The position numbers and the translations under genes were made by a program. 63,587 nucleotides of DNA from JAYEIA01 sp964472505 (GTDB taxonomy: Bacteria; Bacteroidota; Bacteroidia; Bacteroidales; JAADGE01). Shown piece by piece: positions 51,592 through 61,213 of the stretch. Location of the stretch: the NCBI GenBank assembly GCA_964472505.1, contig CAYYQW010000016.1, positions 1 to 63,587 on the forward strand. Direction: 5' to 3'. Within the stretch, counting starts at the first letter, position 1. Every line of letters begins with the position of its first letter. Below the pieces are notes generated by a model, which was given only the letters and a program-made list of their open reading frames with translations, was not told the DNA's origin and made no database searches.

Positions 51592-54222
51592 ATGCCCGAA
51601 AAAAACTATAAGTACGGAAATCCTTATAAGTTCAAAGCTTTACAAATCTATTCTTCTGTGGAATGGATGTATAATTCAACGAAAAAATATCGCCGTGTTT
51701 TTGATGCGGCAGAAATTTCTTACTTGCGCTTTCATTTTTCTTTTTATAACAAACTGTTTGATGAAGAAAATTGGTCGGCTAAAGTGGACATAAAAACCTT
51801 TGACATAAGCAAAGGCAAAAGAAAAGAAATATGCGTACTGAGCAAAGACATAAAAATTTCTAAAACGGAAAACATAATTGATGTTTATGAAAGCTGGGGA
51901 GTTGATGAAGAGGGCGGCTTTTGGAAAGAAGGCGACTATATTTGTGAGGCTTACATTGACAATAAATTGTGCGGAACTCAAAATTTTTATGTGTATAATG
52001 TGGGCAAAGTTAAAGGAGATGAGAACCCCTATTTTGAATTTATAAACCTGAAACTTTACGAAGGTGATGCCGACGGTGTGGCAATCTCAAACCGAGAATA
52101 CTTAAAGCAGTTTGATGAAACATCCACCCGCTATGTATGGGCAGAACTAAGTATAAAACCAAAAACCAATAAAGGGTTTTATTTGGAATTTTTCACCCGA
52201 TATTTTGACGAAGCCGGGCATCCAAAAGCCGAAACGGTAAATTTAGATTTTGTTCCCGAAAAAAGCAAAGACAATGTCCTCTATTTTGTCAGAGGCTGGG
52301 GTAACGAAGACCCCGGCTCATGGGCAAGTCATGCCTATTCGGTTGAGATAAATTTTATGGAAACACTTGTGGTCGTTGGTGTGTTTACTTTCGGAAACAA
52401 AGCCATACCGGGCGAGATAGAACTCTCTGAAGGAAGCCGTTTTTTAACGGCGGCAGAGATACCACAAAACGATACGGAAAAGGACCCGGAAGAGGAAGAA
52501 ACTTTAGAAGAAGTATTGCAAAAGCTCAACGACCTCATTGGCTTAGACAGCATCAAACAAAGAATCCGGGGACACATGGATTATTTGGACTTCATAAAAT
52601 TAAGACAGGAAAAAGGTTTTAAAGAGAATACCAATATTTCGTTGCACAGCGTATTTACAGGAAATCCGGGCACCGGAAAAACCACCGTAGTGAAAATGCT
52701 CGGCAAAATATATCAAAAGAAAGGTTTACTCTCCAAAGGGCATGTGCATGAGGTAGATCGGAGTATTTTGGTTGGTGAATTCATCGGACAAACGGCTCCG
52801 AAAACAAAAGAGGCCATTAAAGAAGCGGCCGGCGGTATTTTATTTGTGGACGAAGCCTACATGCTGGTGCGCTCAACCAAAGACGATAAAGATTTCGGGC
52901 GCGAAGTATTGGAAGTTCTCATTAAAGAAATGTCTGACGGGCAGGGCGATATCGCCATCATGTTTGCCGGTTATCCCAAAGAAACCATGTACATGATAAA
53001 CAGCAATCCGGGACTAAAATCCAGAATTAAACATTTCTTTCATTTTGAAGATTATACGCCTGACGAACTCATTCGCATTGCCGATTATGCAGCAGATAAA
53101 CGCATGGTTACCCTTAGCAATCAGGCCCGAAAAGAAATTAAAAAAATGCTGACAGAAGCCTACCGCAATCGCGATAACACTTTTGGTAACGCACGTTTTG
53201 CCCATTCTTTAATTGATGAAGCAAAAATGAATATGGGTTTACGTATCATGAAATCCGGAAATTTCGATCAATTAAGCAAAGAAGAGTTATCGGAAGTAAG
53301 CTTAGAAGACGTAAAAAAGATAGAAGCACAATATTCAAAATCACCGATTATTATTGAGCAAGATAATGTATTATTGGAAGAAGCACTCAATGAGCTAAAT
53401 ACTCTTGTGGGCATGCCGGATATAAAAAATCAAGTAAACGAACTGGTAAAGCTGGTGCGTTACTACAAAGAAATCGGGAAAAATGTGCTGAACGAATTTT
53501 CACTGCACACCATTTTTACCGGAAATCCGGGAACCGGAAAAACTACGATTGCCCGAATTTTCGGAAAAATATTTAAAGCCCTCGGAGTTTTAGAACGCGG
53601 GCATCTTATAGAAACCGGCAAAGAAGGATTAGTAGCCGGCTTTGTGGGTCAAACAGCTCTTAAAACACAGGAAGTTATTGATAAAGCTCAAGGCGGCGTT
53701 CTCTTTATCGACGAAGCCTATGCGCTGTCCGGCGGCGGCGGTCAATCTAATTTTGGCCATGAGGCCATTGAAGTAATTCTGAAAAACATGGAAAATAAGC
53801 GCGGGAAATTTGCCGTAATAGCAGCCGGATACCCCGACAATATGGCTCAATTTCTAAAAATGAATCCCGGCCTGAAATCGCGTTTCGACCGAATTGTACA
53901 TTTTCCCGATTACCGTCCGGAGACACTCTACAAAATAGCTGTTAAAATGCTTAATCAAAGAGGCTTATACCCGGACAGTGCCGCCGAAGACCTTTTGAAA
54001 TCACAAATTATTAATATTTGGAAAAGACGAGATAAATACTTTGGAAATGCACGTTCAATAAGAAGAATAGCAGAGCAAGCCGTACGCAACCAAAACCTGC
54101 GCATGGCAGATACAGACCCGGCTCTTCGTACGGAAGAAATGCAACAAGTACTACAAACAGAAGACTTACAAAAAATTGATACCGAAGGAAACGTTCAAAA
54201 ATCAAGCGGAATAGGGTTTTAA
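51592..54222 (+). CDS. Tandem CbbX-type AAA+ ATPase with duplicated beta-rich N-terminus
   Basis: The 876-residue protein has two CbbX/CfxQ/EccA-like AAA+ modules, with Walker A GNPGTGKT at 357-364 and 644-651 and Walker B GILFVDEAYML and GVLFIDEAYAL. Sensor segments AIMFAGYP and AVIAAGYP, and arginine-finger regions NPGLKSRI and NPGLKSRF, are also present. The first 280 residues seem to be two repeats of a beta-sandwich: both have WG-x-x-x-x-G-x-W-x(4)-Y-x-x-E (SWGVDEEGGFW and GWGNEDPGSW). Such ATPases remodel other proteins; the partner is unknown. It lies alone, next to comEC. Confidence 0.88.
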   Translation: MPEKNYKYGNPYKFKALQIYSSVEWMYNSTKKYRRVFDAAEISYLRFHFSFYNKLFDEENWSAKVDIKTFDISKGKRKEICVLSKDIKISKTENIIDVYESWGVDEEGGFWKEGDYICEAYIDNKLCGTQNFYVYNVGKVKGDENPYFEFINLKLYEGDADGVAISNREYLKQFDETSTRYVWAELSIKPKTNKGFYLEFFTRYFDEAGHPKAETVNLDFVPEKSKDNVLYFVRGWGNEDPGSWASHAYSVEINFMETLVVVGVFTFGNKAIPGEIELSEGSRFLTAAEIPQNDTEKDPEEEETLEEVLQKLNDLIGLDSIKQRIRGHMDYLDFIKLRQEKGFKENTNISLHSVFTGNPGTGKTTVVKMLGKIYQKKGLLSKGHVHEVDRSILVGEFIGQTAPKTKEAIKEAAGGILFVDEAYMLVRSTKDDKDFGREVLEVLIKEMSDGQGDIAIMFAGYPKETMYMINSNPGLKSRIKHFFHFEDYTPDELIRIADYAADKRMVTLSNQARKEIKKMLTEAYRNRDNTFGNARFAHSLIDEAKMNMGLRIMKSGNFDQLSKEELSEVSLEDVKKIEAQYSKSPIIIEQDNVLLEEALNELNTLVGMPDIKNQVNELVKLVRYYKEIGKNVLNEFSLHTIFTGNPGTGKTTIARIFGKIFKALGVLERGHLIETGKEGLVAGFVGQTALKTQEVIDKAQGGVLFIDEAYALSGGGGQSNFGHEAIEVILKNMENKRGKFAVIAAGYPDNMAQFLKMNPGLKSRFDRIVHFPDYRPETLYKIAVKMLNQRGLYPDSAAEDLLKSQIINIWKRRDKYFGNARSIRRIAEQAVRNQNLRMADTDPALRTEEMQQVLQTEDLQKIDTEGNVQKSSGIGF

Positions 54223-54315
54223 ATGAAACAGCTTGCAGGAATTAGAAAGGGGAATTTGCAAGCCGTGTAATGTGAAATAAAACAGATTTACATCATATAA
54301 AGCAAATTTCATAAT

Positions 54316-56433
54316 GTGTTTACGCTCTTAACACGAGAATTAAGACAAATACCGTTCATACGGTTGATTTTCCCGTTTATAGCCGGCATACTTGTCGAGC
54401 TGAAAACCGGATATTTACCCGATACGCTTGTAATTGGCAGTTTCCTGCTCTTTCTTATTTTTCTTTTGCCCATAATCGGAACAAGAATTTCCTACGGCAG
54501 GAGGTTTTGGGTGGGCGTATTGGTATATTCCGCTTTGTTTCTGAGCGGCGGGCTGCTGGTAAAAACACGCATAAGCCCCATACCCGATTTTCCGAATAAA
54601 GCTGTAATTGTAAAAGCCGTAATTACGGAACCACTCAGTGAAAAGCCCAATTCATATCAAACCGTACTGCAAACCGGTGCCATTGCTTATGACTCACTGA
54701 TTATTCCTGTCAAAACCAAACTCATTGCCTATTTTGAAAAGGATTCCACGCGCAATTTTTCCTACGGAGACGAAATAATTTTTCAAAGCCAAATATCTGA
54801 AGTTCAAAACCCGGGAAATCCCGATGAATTTGATTATAAGAGCTATCTTCTGAACCGTGCCGTTACCGGGCAATGCTACATTGAAACCGAAAAACTTGAA
54901 CGCACGGCAGAAAAAAAAGGAAATCCGATTATTGCTTTGGGTTTGAATACACGAAATTTGTTGTCCGATATCTACCAAAATTACGGTATAGAAGGCGAGG
55001 AATTTGCCGTACTAAAAGCACTCACTCTGGGCGATAAAAGCGAATTAAACCCGGAAACCCGCGAAGCTTATGCTAAAGCCGGAGCCATGCACATTCTTGC
55101 AGTTTCGGGCTTACATGTGGGAATTATATATTTCATACTCAATTATATATTTGGGTTTTTAGATAAAATAAAAATCAAACGCTACATGCCGGGCCGTGTG
55201 CTTAAAGCGTTTGTTCTCTTTCTCGGTTTATGGTTTTTTGCGCTGCTCACCGGTTTTTCGCCTTCGGTACAACGAGCTGCCGTAATGTTTAGTTTTGTGG
55301 TAGCCGGTAATATGCTCAACCGCCGCATCAACATCTACAACTCACTCTCGGCTTCGGCATTTTTCTTGCTTATTTATAATCCACTGTTAATCATGGCCGT
55401 GGGTTTTCAGTTATCCTACATTGCCGTTATATCCATTGTATATTTGCAACCGAGGCTACAAAAACTAATCACTTTTCGCTCCGGTATTTTACATAAAATA
55501 TGGGCACTCACAACGGTATCCATTGCCGCTCAAATTGGTACTACGCCCATTTCTTTCATGTATTTTCATTTGTTTCCGAATTGGTTTTTCTTATCCAATT
55601 TAATTGTTATTCCGCTGGCTACACTTATTGTTTATAATGCCGGTCTGCTTTTGGCCGTTTCTTCCCTACCCTATATTTCCGATCTTTTTGCTTTTAGCTT
55701 AAAATATATTGTAAAGCTGCTAAACGGCTCGGTAATTTTCATAGAACAATTACCTGCTTCGGCCACCGAGGATATTCCGTTTCAATTGGCCGACACCATC
55801 TTTTGGTATTTGATTATCATTAGCTTACTCATATTTTTTCAATACAAACAAAACCGACAATTGCAAATCAGCATAGCCATATTGATTGTATATCTTGGCT
55901 TTCTCGGTATGGAAGATATACGGCACAAAAATCAACAACGGCTAATGGTATATAACATCCGAAATGCCTCCATGATACAGTTCATAGACGGTAATACAGC
56001 TTTGAGTATATGCGATACGAGCCTTCATCATTCCCTGAGTTATGAATTTGCGGTAAAAAACCACGAATTAAACTCCGGCATAAAACAAAACACATTTTTT
56101 GATTTCGAACAAATACACCGGCATAATTTTTTATACAGAAAAGATGAATTCCTGTTCTTCGGTGAAAAAACCATTGTTTTTTTAAACAAAAAAGAACAAA
56201 GTCGCTTTTCAAGTCCCGGGGCTTTCGATACGGACTGCGTAATACTTTCCGGCAACGAATACTTTTTTATGGATGACATACAAAATCTGTATAATCCGGA
56301 TATCATAGTTTTTGATTCGTCCAATAAGCTAAACCGCATTGAGCGTTGGAAAGAAGAATGTGATTCATTAGATATTAAATATCATTCGGTACCTGAGACG
56401 GGCGCTTTCGTATTGAATATAAAAAAGGAATGA
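54316..56433 (+). CDS. comEC: ComEC/Rec2-family DNA uptake membrane protein
   Basis: The 705-residue protein has an OB-like DUF4131 N-terminus with two membrane helices. The competence domain starts at about 220 (LKALTLGDKSELNPETREAYAKAGAMHILAVSGLHVG) and includes FALLTGFSPSVQRAAVMFSF and a long run of helices. The C-terminal region (about 540-705) takes the place of the metallo-beta-lactamase domain, but the HxHxDH zinc motif is missing, as often seen in Bacteroidota. It would form the inner-membrane DNA channel. Translation starts at GTG 54316, because no ATG is in frame nearby. Confidence 0.9.
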   Translation: MFTLLTRELRQIPFIRLIFPFIAGILVELKTGYLPDTLVIGSFLLFLIFLLPIIGTRISYGRRFWVGVLVYSALFLSGGLLVKTRISPIPDFPNKAVIVKAVITEPLSEKPNSYQTVLQTGAIAYDSLIIPVKTKLIAYFEKDSTRNFSYGDEIIFQSQISEVQNPGNPDEFDYKSYLLNRAVTGQCYIETEKLERTAEKKGNPIIALGLNTRNLLSDIYQNYGIEGEEFAVLKALTLGDKSELNPETREAYAKAGAMHILAVSGLHVGIIYFILNYIFGFLDKIKIKRYMPGRVLKAFVLFLGLWFFALLTGFSPSVQRAAVMFSFVVAGNMLNRRINIYNSLSASAFFLLIYNPLLIMAVGFQLSYIAVISIVYLQPRLQKLITFRSGILHKIWALTTVSIAAQIGTTPISFMYFHLFPNWFFLSNLIVIPLATLIVYNAGLLLAVSSLPYISDLFAFSLKYIVKLLNGSVIFIEQLPASATEDIPFQLADTIFWYLIIISLLIFFQYKQNRQLQISIAILIVYLGFLGMEDIRHKNQQRLMVYNIRNASMIQFIDGNTALSICDTSLHHSLSYEFAVKNHELNSGIKQNTFFDFEQIHRHNFLYRKDEFLFFGEKTIVFLNKKEQSRFSSPGAFDTDCVILSGNEYFFMDDIQNLYNPDIIVFDSSNKLNRIERWKEECDSLDIKYHSVPETGAFVLNIKKE

Positions 56434-56451
56434 ACAGATTTATTCAAAATT

Positions 56452-57192
56452 CTATCGAAATCTTTTTCGAAGGTCTCGGGCTTTTCTCTTTGAAACGGTA
56501 ATCTGCTTATCACACAATCGAATGAAGCCTTTTGCCGAATTAATTTCTTCCAAGTGTTCTGTGTTTATTGTAATTGAGCGATGTACTTTATAAAAAGACG
56601 GTCCCAAAAGTTTCTTTTCAAATTCTCCCAAACCTTTCGAAACAATCATGTCTTTTTTGTCTTTAACGGTAAATATTTCGGTATAACCCTCACCTTTAAC
56701 GGCTTGCAAATACAAAATATCTTTCGGGTCAAGATAAATATCCTTTCCGGCTTGTTCTACTACAATTTTTTTAAACGAATTGTTTAATTTTTCAATTTTT
56801 GCATGTAAATAAAAACTTTTCGGATCCGTGTTGGACATGCGCGATATGGCTTGCTCTAATGCATCAATCTCTATGGGTTTCAGCAAATAATCCAAAGCGG
56901 AATACTTAATGGCTTTAATCGCATATTCGTTATAAGCCGTTGTAAAAATGATATAAAAATGTAAGTTATACTCCATGACTTTATCCAGAAGGTCAAAAGC
57001 CGTATCGCCGTATAAGTCGATATCCAGAAAAAGTAAATCCGGCTGAAGCTCCAATATCATATTTCTGGCTCGGGGAACTGAATCGGCATGCCCGCAATAT
57101 TCTATATTTGGATATTTTTTTAGAAGCGATTGCAATAATTCGGCATCGCCCTGTTCATCCTCAACAATAATTGCTGAATATCTCTCTTGCAT
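56452..57192 (-). CDS. LytTR-family response regulator
   Basis: The 246-residue protein has a complete receiver (IIVEDEQGDAELL, phospho-acceptor Asp in LLFLDIDLYG, TTAYNEYAIKAIKYSALDYLLKPIE). A LytTR DNA-binding domain follows (about 140-245; IYLDPKDILYLQAVKGEGY, FYKVHRSITINTEHLEEI). Its partner is the propeller-type LytS-like kinase whose gene ends upstream at 57330 on the same strand, so the pair is a normal two-component unit. A weak -7-like CAAAAATA (57278-57285) might give it a separate promoter. Confidence 0.92.
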   Translation of the reverse strand: MQERYSAIIVEDEQGDAELLQSLLKKYPNIEYCGHADSVPRARNMILELQPDLLFLDIDLYGDTAFDLLDKVMEYNLHFYIIFTTAYNEYAIKAIKYSALDYLLKPIEIDALEQAISRMSNTDPKSFYLHAKIEKLNNSFKKIVVEQAGKDIYLDPKDILYLQAVKGEGYTEIFTVKDKKDMIVSKGLGEFEKKLLGPSFYKVHRSITINTEHLEEINSAKGFIRLCDKQITVSKRKARDLRKRFR

Positions 57193-57329
57193 AATAATTC
57201 TTTATTTGAAAACAATGTAATTGGCGATACCGCAAAGAGTCTCTTCGGGCAAAATAACACAATTACTGTCTAATATACAAAAATAAAGTAAAATACAGAA
57301 AGTTATCTTTCTGTTGTATAATATATAAT

Positions 57330-60300
57330 TTACGAGCGCGGAATGCTTATTTCAACCCTTGTACCCTTTTCTCCGTGCAAGTACAAATCTATTATCTTGT
57401 AGCTTATGGATGTTCGGTTCTGTTTATTGAAATAATAAATTAGCCGATCGATAATTCCCGTACCTTTTCCGGAACCTATATGAGCATTCTTTTTTGAGGC
57501 TTCCATACCAATACCGTTATCTATAACTAATGCCAGTACCTTATCTTTAGTTTTACGAATCTCAACTTTTAGCAAACCTCCTTCTTTGAGTGGTTCTAAG
57601 CCATGTTTTACGGCATTTTCCACAAAATTTTGTATGAGCATCTGCGGAATTTGCTGTTGCAAATCAATGTTGGGCTCAATAATAATGTCAAAATCAAACC
57701 GGCTTCCGAAACGATATTTTTGAATATCTAAATAGGTTTTAATAAACAAAATTTCTTCCTGAATCTTTAAAGAAGTACGCTTACGACTTTCATGAACAAT
57801 GCGTACCAAATGAATCAGCTTGGTCGTATAGGTATAAGCCTCCTCGGCTTTTTTCTGATAAATGGCATTACTGATATTCGTTACGGCATTGAACAAAAAA
57901 TGCGGATACAACTGTCCGGTAATGGTAAGCATCTGTAATTCAGCCAATTTATCTCTGTTCTGTTTGTTTTTCTTATAGCTCTTATAAAAAAACAAGGTAA
58001 GCCAAGCAATAACCGCAGCCGATAACACAATGGCAACAATCTTGAACCACAACATCTGGCTCAAATCCGGTTTTATTTGAAAATAAACGGTAGCCGGATG
58101 TTCGCTCCACTTGCCGCTTTCATTGGCTGCCCATACTTTGAAAGTATATTCTCCGGGCGGCAGATTTTTATATACGGCAAAGCGTTGAGCCGATACCGCA
58201 GAGACCTCCTCGTCGTAATCTTCAAGCTTGTGTTTAAAATACACCTGCCCGGGAGCTCCGTACGAAAGGCCTGAAAAGCGAAATTCAAAATTATTCTCCT
58301 GCGAGCGCAATATCGGGCGTATGGCTCTGAGTTGTTTTTCTTCGGAATTTTGCTCCCAATAGAAAACCCGGTCAATATAAACTTTGGGCTCTGCTTGATT
58401 TTCTTTGAGTTTAGAGTAATCAAAACGAGCAACTTTCTCTTTTCCGGCAATCCATACATTGCCGTAGGAATCTTTCACAATGGCATTTTGAGTAACTTCG
58501 CCGCCCAAATAACCGGCCGTTTCATCGTAAAAACTTATGCGTTTCTCTCCGCCTTCGTAGTAAGCTTTTACATCAATCATGGCCACGCCTCTCAATGAGC
58601 CGGATAGTAAGGATGTTTTGTCTATTCCGCAAAGAGCCGAAACCTGCCGACTAAGTTCAGGATGCTTAAACTTTGTAAGCGTTTTATAATCATAATGCCA
58701 AAGGCCGTTTTCGGACCCGAGCCACAGGTTTCCTTTATAATCTTTATAAATACTGCGTATGCCCGAAAAAGGCATGGTATCTTTATGCGCAAAATATAAA
58801 TTTTCTTCGGTATAATCATAACGCCCCAGCCCGTTTCCGGTTCCTATGTATATGTTTCCGTCACTTCCTCGCTCCATACACAATGCTATGCGCAAATCAG
58901 AGCCTATTAAGCGTTTTAAGTTTTTCTCAAAACGTAATTCTTTATCGGAAAAATCATAGATATGCAAGCCGGCAGAAGTACCTATAAAAACTTTTTCGCT
59001 AAGCGTATCTTCAAAAATGTAAAAAACTTCAGTATAAGGATTTGTAAAATAAACAGGTTCAATTGTACGGCTGTCATATTTGAAACAGCCCCGATTGGAT
59101 GTAATGTACAGACAGCTGTCCGACAAAACTTTACTGCCTATATAAAAAGATGGATTACTCGAATAAGGAAGCTCAACTTTAGAAAATTGCTTAAAAAAGT
59201 CAGCCGAAGGCTTCCGAACTTTATTGTCGGAATAATCATAAAGATGCACCTTTTGATTAACCGGAAGAGAAAAGTTTAGGCCAAAAAACCATATCCGCCC
59301 TTTGGGATATTCGGCCACCGACCATATCGCCGGAGGTATGCCGCTGAGTGCATCATAGTTCTCAAAAACACTGAGACGAAACAAACCGCTCTCGGAAGCA
59401 ATCCAGAAGTTTCCCTGATCATCGCGCATGGCCGCTTTAATACCCGGCAAAAGCGTAAGAAATTTCGGTGATTCGGAAACAGGGTTCCAAAACAAGCTGT
59501 CATTTTTCGCAAAAATATGATTATGTTCCTCATCTGTCCACAAAATATGCCCGTAATAACGATTACCGGTTTTTTCGAATTTTCGGTTATTCAAAACATA
59601 AATATAATCACGCTTATCAGAACAAATAAGCTTATGCGGCCGACCACTATAAAAACTAAGTTCAGTAAAACCTAAAACGGAATCGCCGGTTGCGGGTATA
59701 AACTTATAATTGCCTTTATACCGCCAATCGGCTATATGCTCAAACTTATCATTTTCACTGAGTCTGTATAGTGAACGGTATTCAGCGATACCGGAAAATA
59801 TATACAATTCATCTTCTTCTGACAAAAACATGGAAGCTACTGATTCAACCGGAAAAGAATCAGGAACAGCTACCGAGCGAGTTTCGCCGTCAGAAATTTT
59901 CCAAAGGCCTAAAAAGCCTAAACCGTCAGAAGACCTTAAGGTATAATAAACCCTTTCTCCGACATAGGCCGTGTTACTAATAATGGCATTATCCGTTTCA
60001 ACAGAATAAGTGGTAATTTTACCGTTTTTGTATTTAAAAAGATTTTTCCTGCTCCAACTCCATACAGCATTATCTGAGCTTTCAAAAAACTCCGATATTC
60101 TTGTGCCAACCAGCTCGTCAACTTCATCAAAATTTTCAAACTCAAAACCGTTAAAACGGCTCATACCGCTTTTAGTACCTATCCAAATATAGCCTTTGCT
60201 GTCTTGAAAAACAACTTCGCACTGGGTTTGCACCAAACCGTCGGCCGGGGTGTAATGTACTAAGTTGGTTTGTGCGCGCAATGCGGAAAAACCAAAAACA

Positions 60301-60341
60301 GTCAGGCTAAAGATTAAGGTTATAGCAGTTTTATAATTCAT
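57330..60341 (-). CDS. Propeller-type LytS-like sensor histidine kinase
   Basis: The 1003-residue protein has a signal peptide (MNYKTAITLIFSLTVFGFSALRAQ) and a long periplasmic region of two-component-regulator propeller repeats (GYIWIGTKSGMSRF, GNFWIASESGLFRL, GNIYIGTGNGLGRYD, GNLWLGSENGLWHYD). A Y_Y_Y beta-sandwich, one membrane helix (WFKIVAIVLSAAVIAWLTLFFY) and a LytS-type kinase follow. The kinase has PHFLFNAVTNI (phospho-His), NFVENAVKHGL and DNGIGM. Start 60341 is chosen because the longer frame would overlap the divergent small-RNA promoter and has no signal peptide. The ligand is unknown; its response regulator follows downstream. Confidence 0.9.
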   Translation of the reverse strand: MNYKTAITLIFSLTVFGFSALRAQTNLVHYTPADGLVQTQCEVVFQDSKGYIWIGTKSGMSRFNGFEFENFDEVDELVGTRISEFFESSDNAVWSWSRKNLFKYKNGKITTYSVETDNAIISNTAYVGERVYYTLRSSDGLGFLGLWKISDGETRSVAVPDSFPVESVASMFLSEEDELYIFSGIAEYRSLYRLSENDKFEHIADWRYKGNYKFIPATGDSVLGFTELSFYSGRPHKLICSDKRDYIYVLNNRKFEKTGNRYYGHILWTDEEHNHIFAKNDSLFWNPVSESPKFLTLLPGIKAAMRDDQGNFWIASESGLFRLSVFENYDALSGIPPAIWSVAEYPKGRIWFFGLNFSLPVNQKVHLYDYSDNKVRKPSADFFKQFSKVELPYSSNPSFYIGSKVLSDSCLYITSNRGCFKYDSRTIEPVYFTNPYTEVFYIFEDTLSEKVFIGTSAGLHIYDFSDKELRFEKNLKRLIGSDLRIALCMERGSDGNIYIGTGNGLGRYDYTEENLYFAHKDTMPFSGIRSIYKDYKGNLWLGSENGLWHYDYKTLTKFKHPELSRQVSALCGIDKTSLLSGSLRGVAMIDVKAYYEGGEKRISFYDETAGYLGGEVTQNAIVKDSYGNVWIAGKEKVARFDYSKLKENQAEPKVYIDRVFYWEQNSEEKQLRAIRPILRSQENNFEFRFSGLSYGAPGQVYFKHKLEDYDEEVSAVSAQRFAVYKNLPPGEYTFKVWAANESGKWSEHPATVYFQIKPDLSQMLWFKIVAIVLSAAVIAWLTLFFYKSYKKNKQNRDKLAELQMLTITGQLYPHFLFNAVTNISNAIYQKKAEEAYTYTTKLIHLVRIVHESRKRTSLKIQEEILFIKTYLDIQKYRFGSRFDFDIIIEPNIDLQQQIPQMLIQNFVENAVKHGLEPLKEGGLLKVEIRKTKDKVLALVIDNGIGMEASKKNAHIGSGKGTGIIDRLIYYFNKQNRTSISYKIIDLYLHGEKGTRVEISIPRS

Positions 60342-60498
60342 AGAGTAAAGATATTTATTTTTAAAACAATAAAAAAACTGAATTATTAAAACGCTGATTA
60401 TCAGAACACAAAAACAACCAATAGAGATTACTGCTATTTTTTTTATAAAGATACTTGTAAGTCTTTTGTTTTTCAAAAAAAGATTGTATATTTGTACT

Positions 60499-60580
60499 GT
60501 ATTACTTACCCAAGTAATTCTTTTTCATAGTAGGTTTTAGGTTAGTTGTTTTTAGGGGGGCGTCTCGCGCCCCCTTTCTA
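60499..60580 (+). ncRNA. Candidate small RNA, copy 1 (divergent copy)
   Basis: The promoter has TTG at 60466-60468, an 18-bp spacer and TATATTTG at 60487-60494. The predicted RNA begins near 60499. Its 5' hairpin has arms ATTACTT (60501-60507) and AAGTAAT (60512-60518) with loop ACCC. A C-poor linker follows (TAGGTTTTAGGTTAG). The terminator stem is GGGGGCG (60556-60562) with CGCCCCC (60568-60574), loop TCTCG, then TTT. Relative to the other copies one terminator pair is G-C instead of A-U, and one 5' hairpin pair is A-U instead of G-U. The end is approximate. Confidence 0.75.
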
Positions 60581-60737
60581 CTTTATTGAATCTTGAGGCA
60601 TTATCTATACGTTTAAATAAAATTTCTGAATTTTTATAAGTTCGTAAATAAAAGAAATACAGCATACTGCACAAAAACTCTAAATAATAAAGCATTTATC
60701 TTTTGTTATTCCAAAAAAGCATTGTATGTTTGCCGGT

Positions 60738-60818
60738 GAATTGCTTACCCAAGTAATTCTTTTCATAGTAGGTTTTAGGTTAGTTGTTTTAAGGGGAGCG
60801 TCTCGCGCTCCCTTTGTA
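60738..60818 (+). ncRNA. Candidate small RNA, copy 2
   Basis: The promoter has TTG at 60703-60705, a 19-bp spacer and TATGTTTG at 60725-60732. The 5' hairpin has arms GAATTGCTT (60738-60746) and AAGTAATTC (60751-60759) with loop ACCC and one G-U pair. The linker 60760-60790 lacks stable structure. The terminator stem GGGAGCG (60794-60800) pairs with CGCTCCC (60806-60812) with loop TCTCG and flanking A-T and G-T pairs. The likely transcript is about 80 nt. Confidence 0.78.
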
Positions 60819-60975
60819 CTTTATTGAATATTGTAGCATTATCTATACGTTCAAATACAATTTCTGAATTTTTCTAAGTTCGTAAATAAAAGAAATACAG
60901 CATACTGCACAAAAACTCTAAATAATAAAGCATTTATCTTTTGTTATTCCAAAAAAGCATTGTATGTTTGCCGGT

Positions 60976-61056
60976 GAATTGCTTACCCAAGTAATTCTTT
61001 TCATAGTAGGTTTTAGGTTAGTTGTTTTAAGGGGAGCGTCTCGCGCTCCCTTTGTA
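60976..61056 (+). ncRNA. Candidate small RNA, copy 3
   Basis: By inspection this is identical to copy 2 over the transcribed part and spacer. The promoter is TTG at 60941-60943, 19 bp, TATGTTTG at 60963-60970. The 5' hairpin starts near 60976, and the GGGAGCG-TCTCG-CGCTCCC terminator lies near 61032-61050. Confidence 0.78.
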
Positions 61057-61213
61057 CTTTATTGAATATTGTAGCATTATCTATACGTTCAAATACAATT
61101 TCTGAATTTTTCTAAGTTCGTAAATAAAAGAAATACAGCATACTGCACAAAAACTCTAAATAATAAAGCATTTATCTTTTGTTATTCCAAAAAAGCATTG
61201 TATGTTTGCCGGT

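Noticed and set aside
57278..57285. Separate promoter for the response regulator
   Set aside because: CAAAAATA matches the -7 pattern on the minus strand, but no -33 box is present and co-transcription with the kinase is simpler.
60342..60476. N-terminal extension of the LytS-like kinase by 45 residues
   Set aside because: It would overlap the promoter of small RNA copy 1, and the shorter start at 60341 gives a normal signal peptide.
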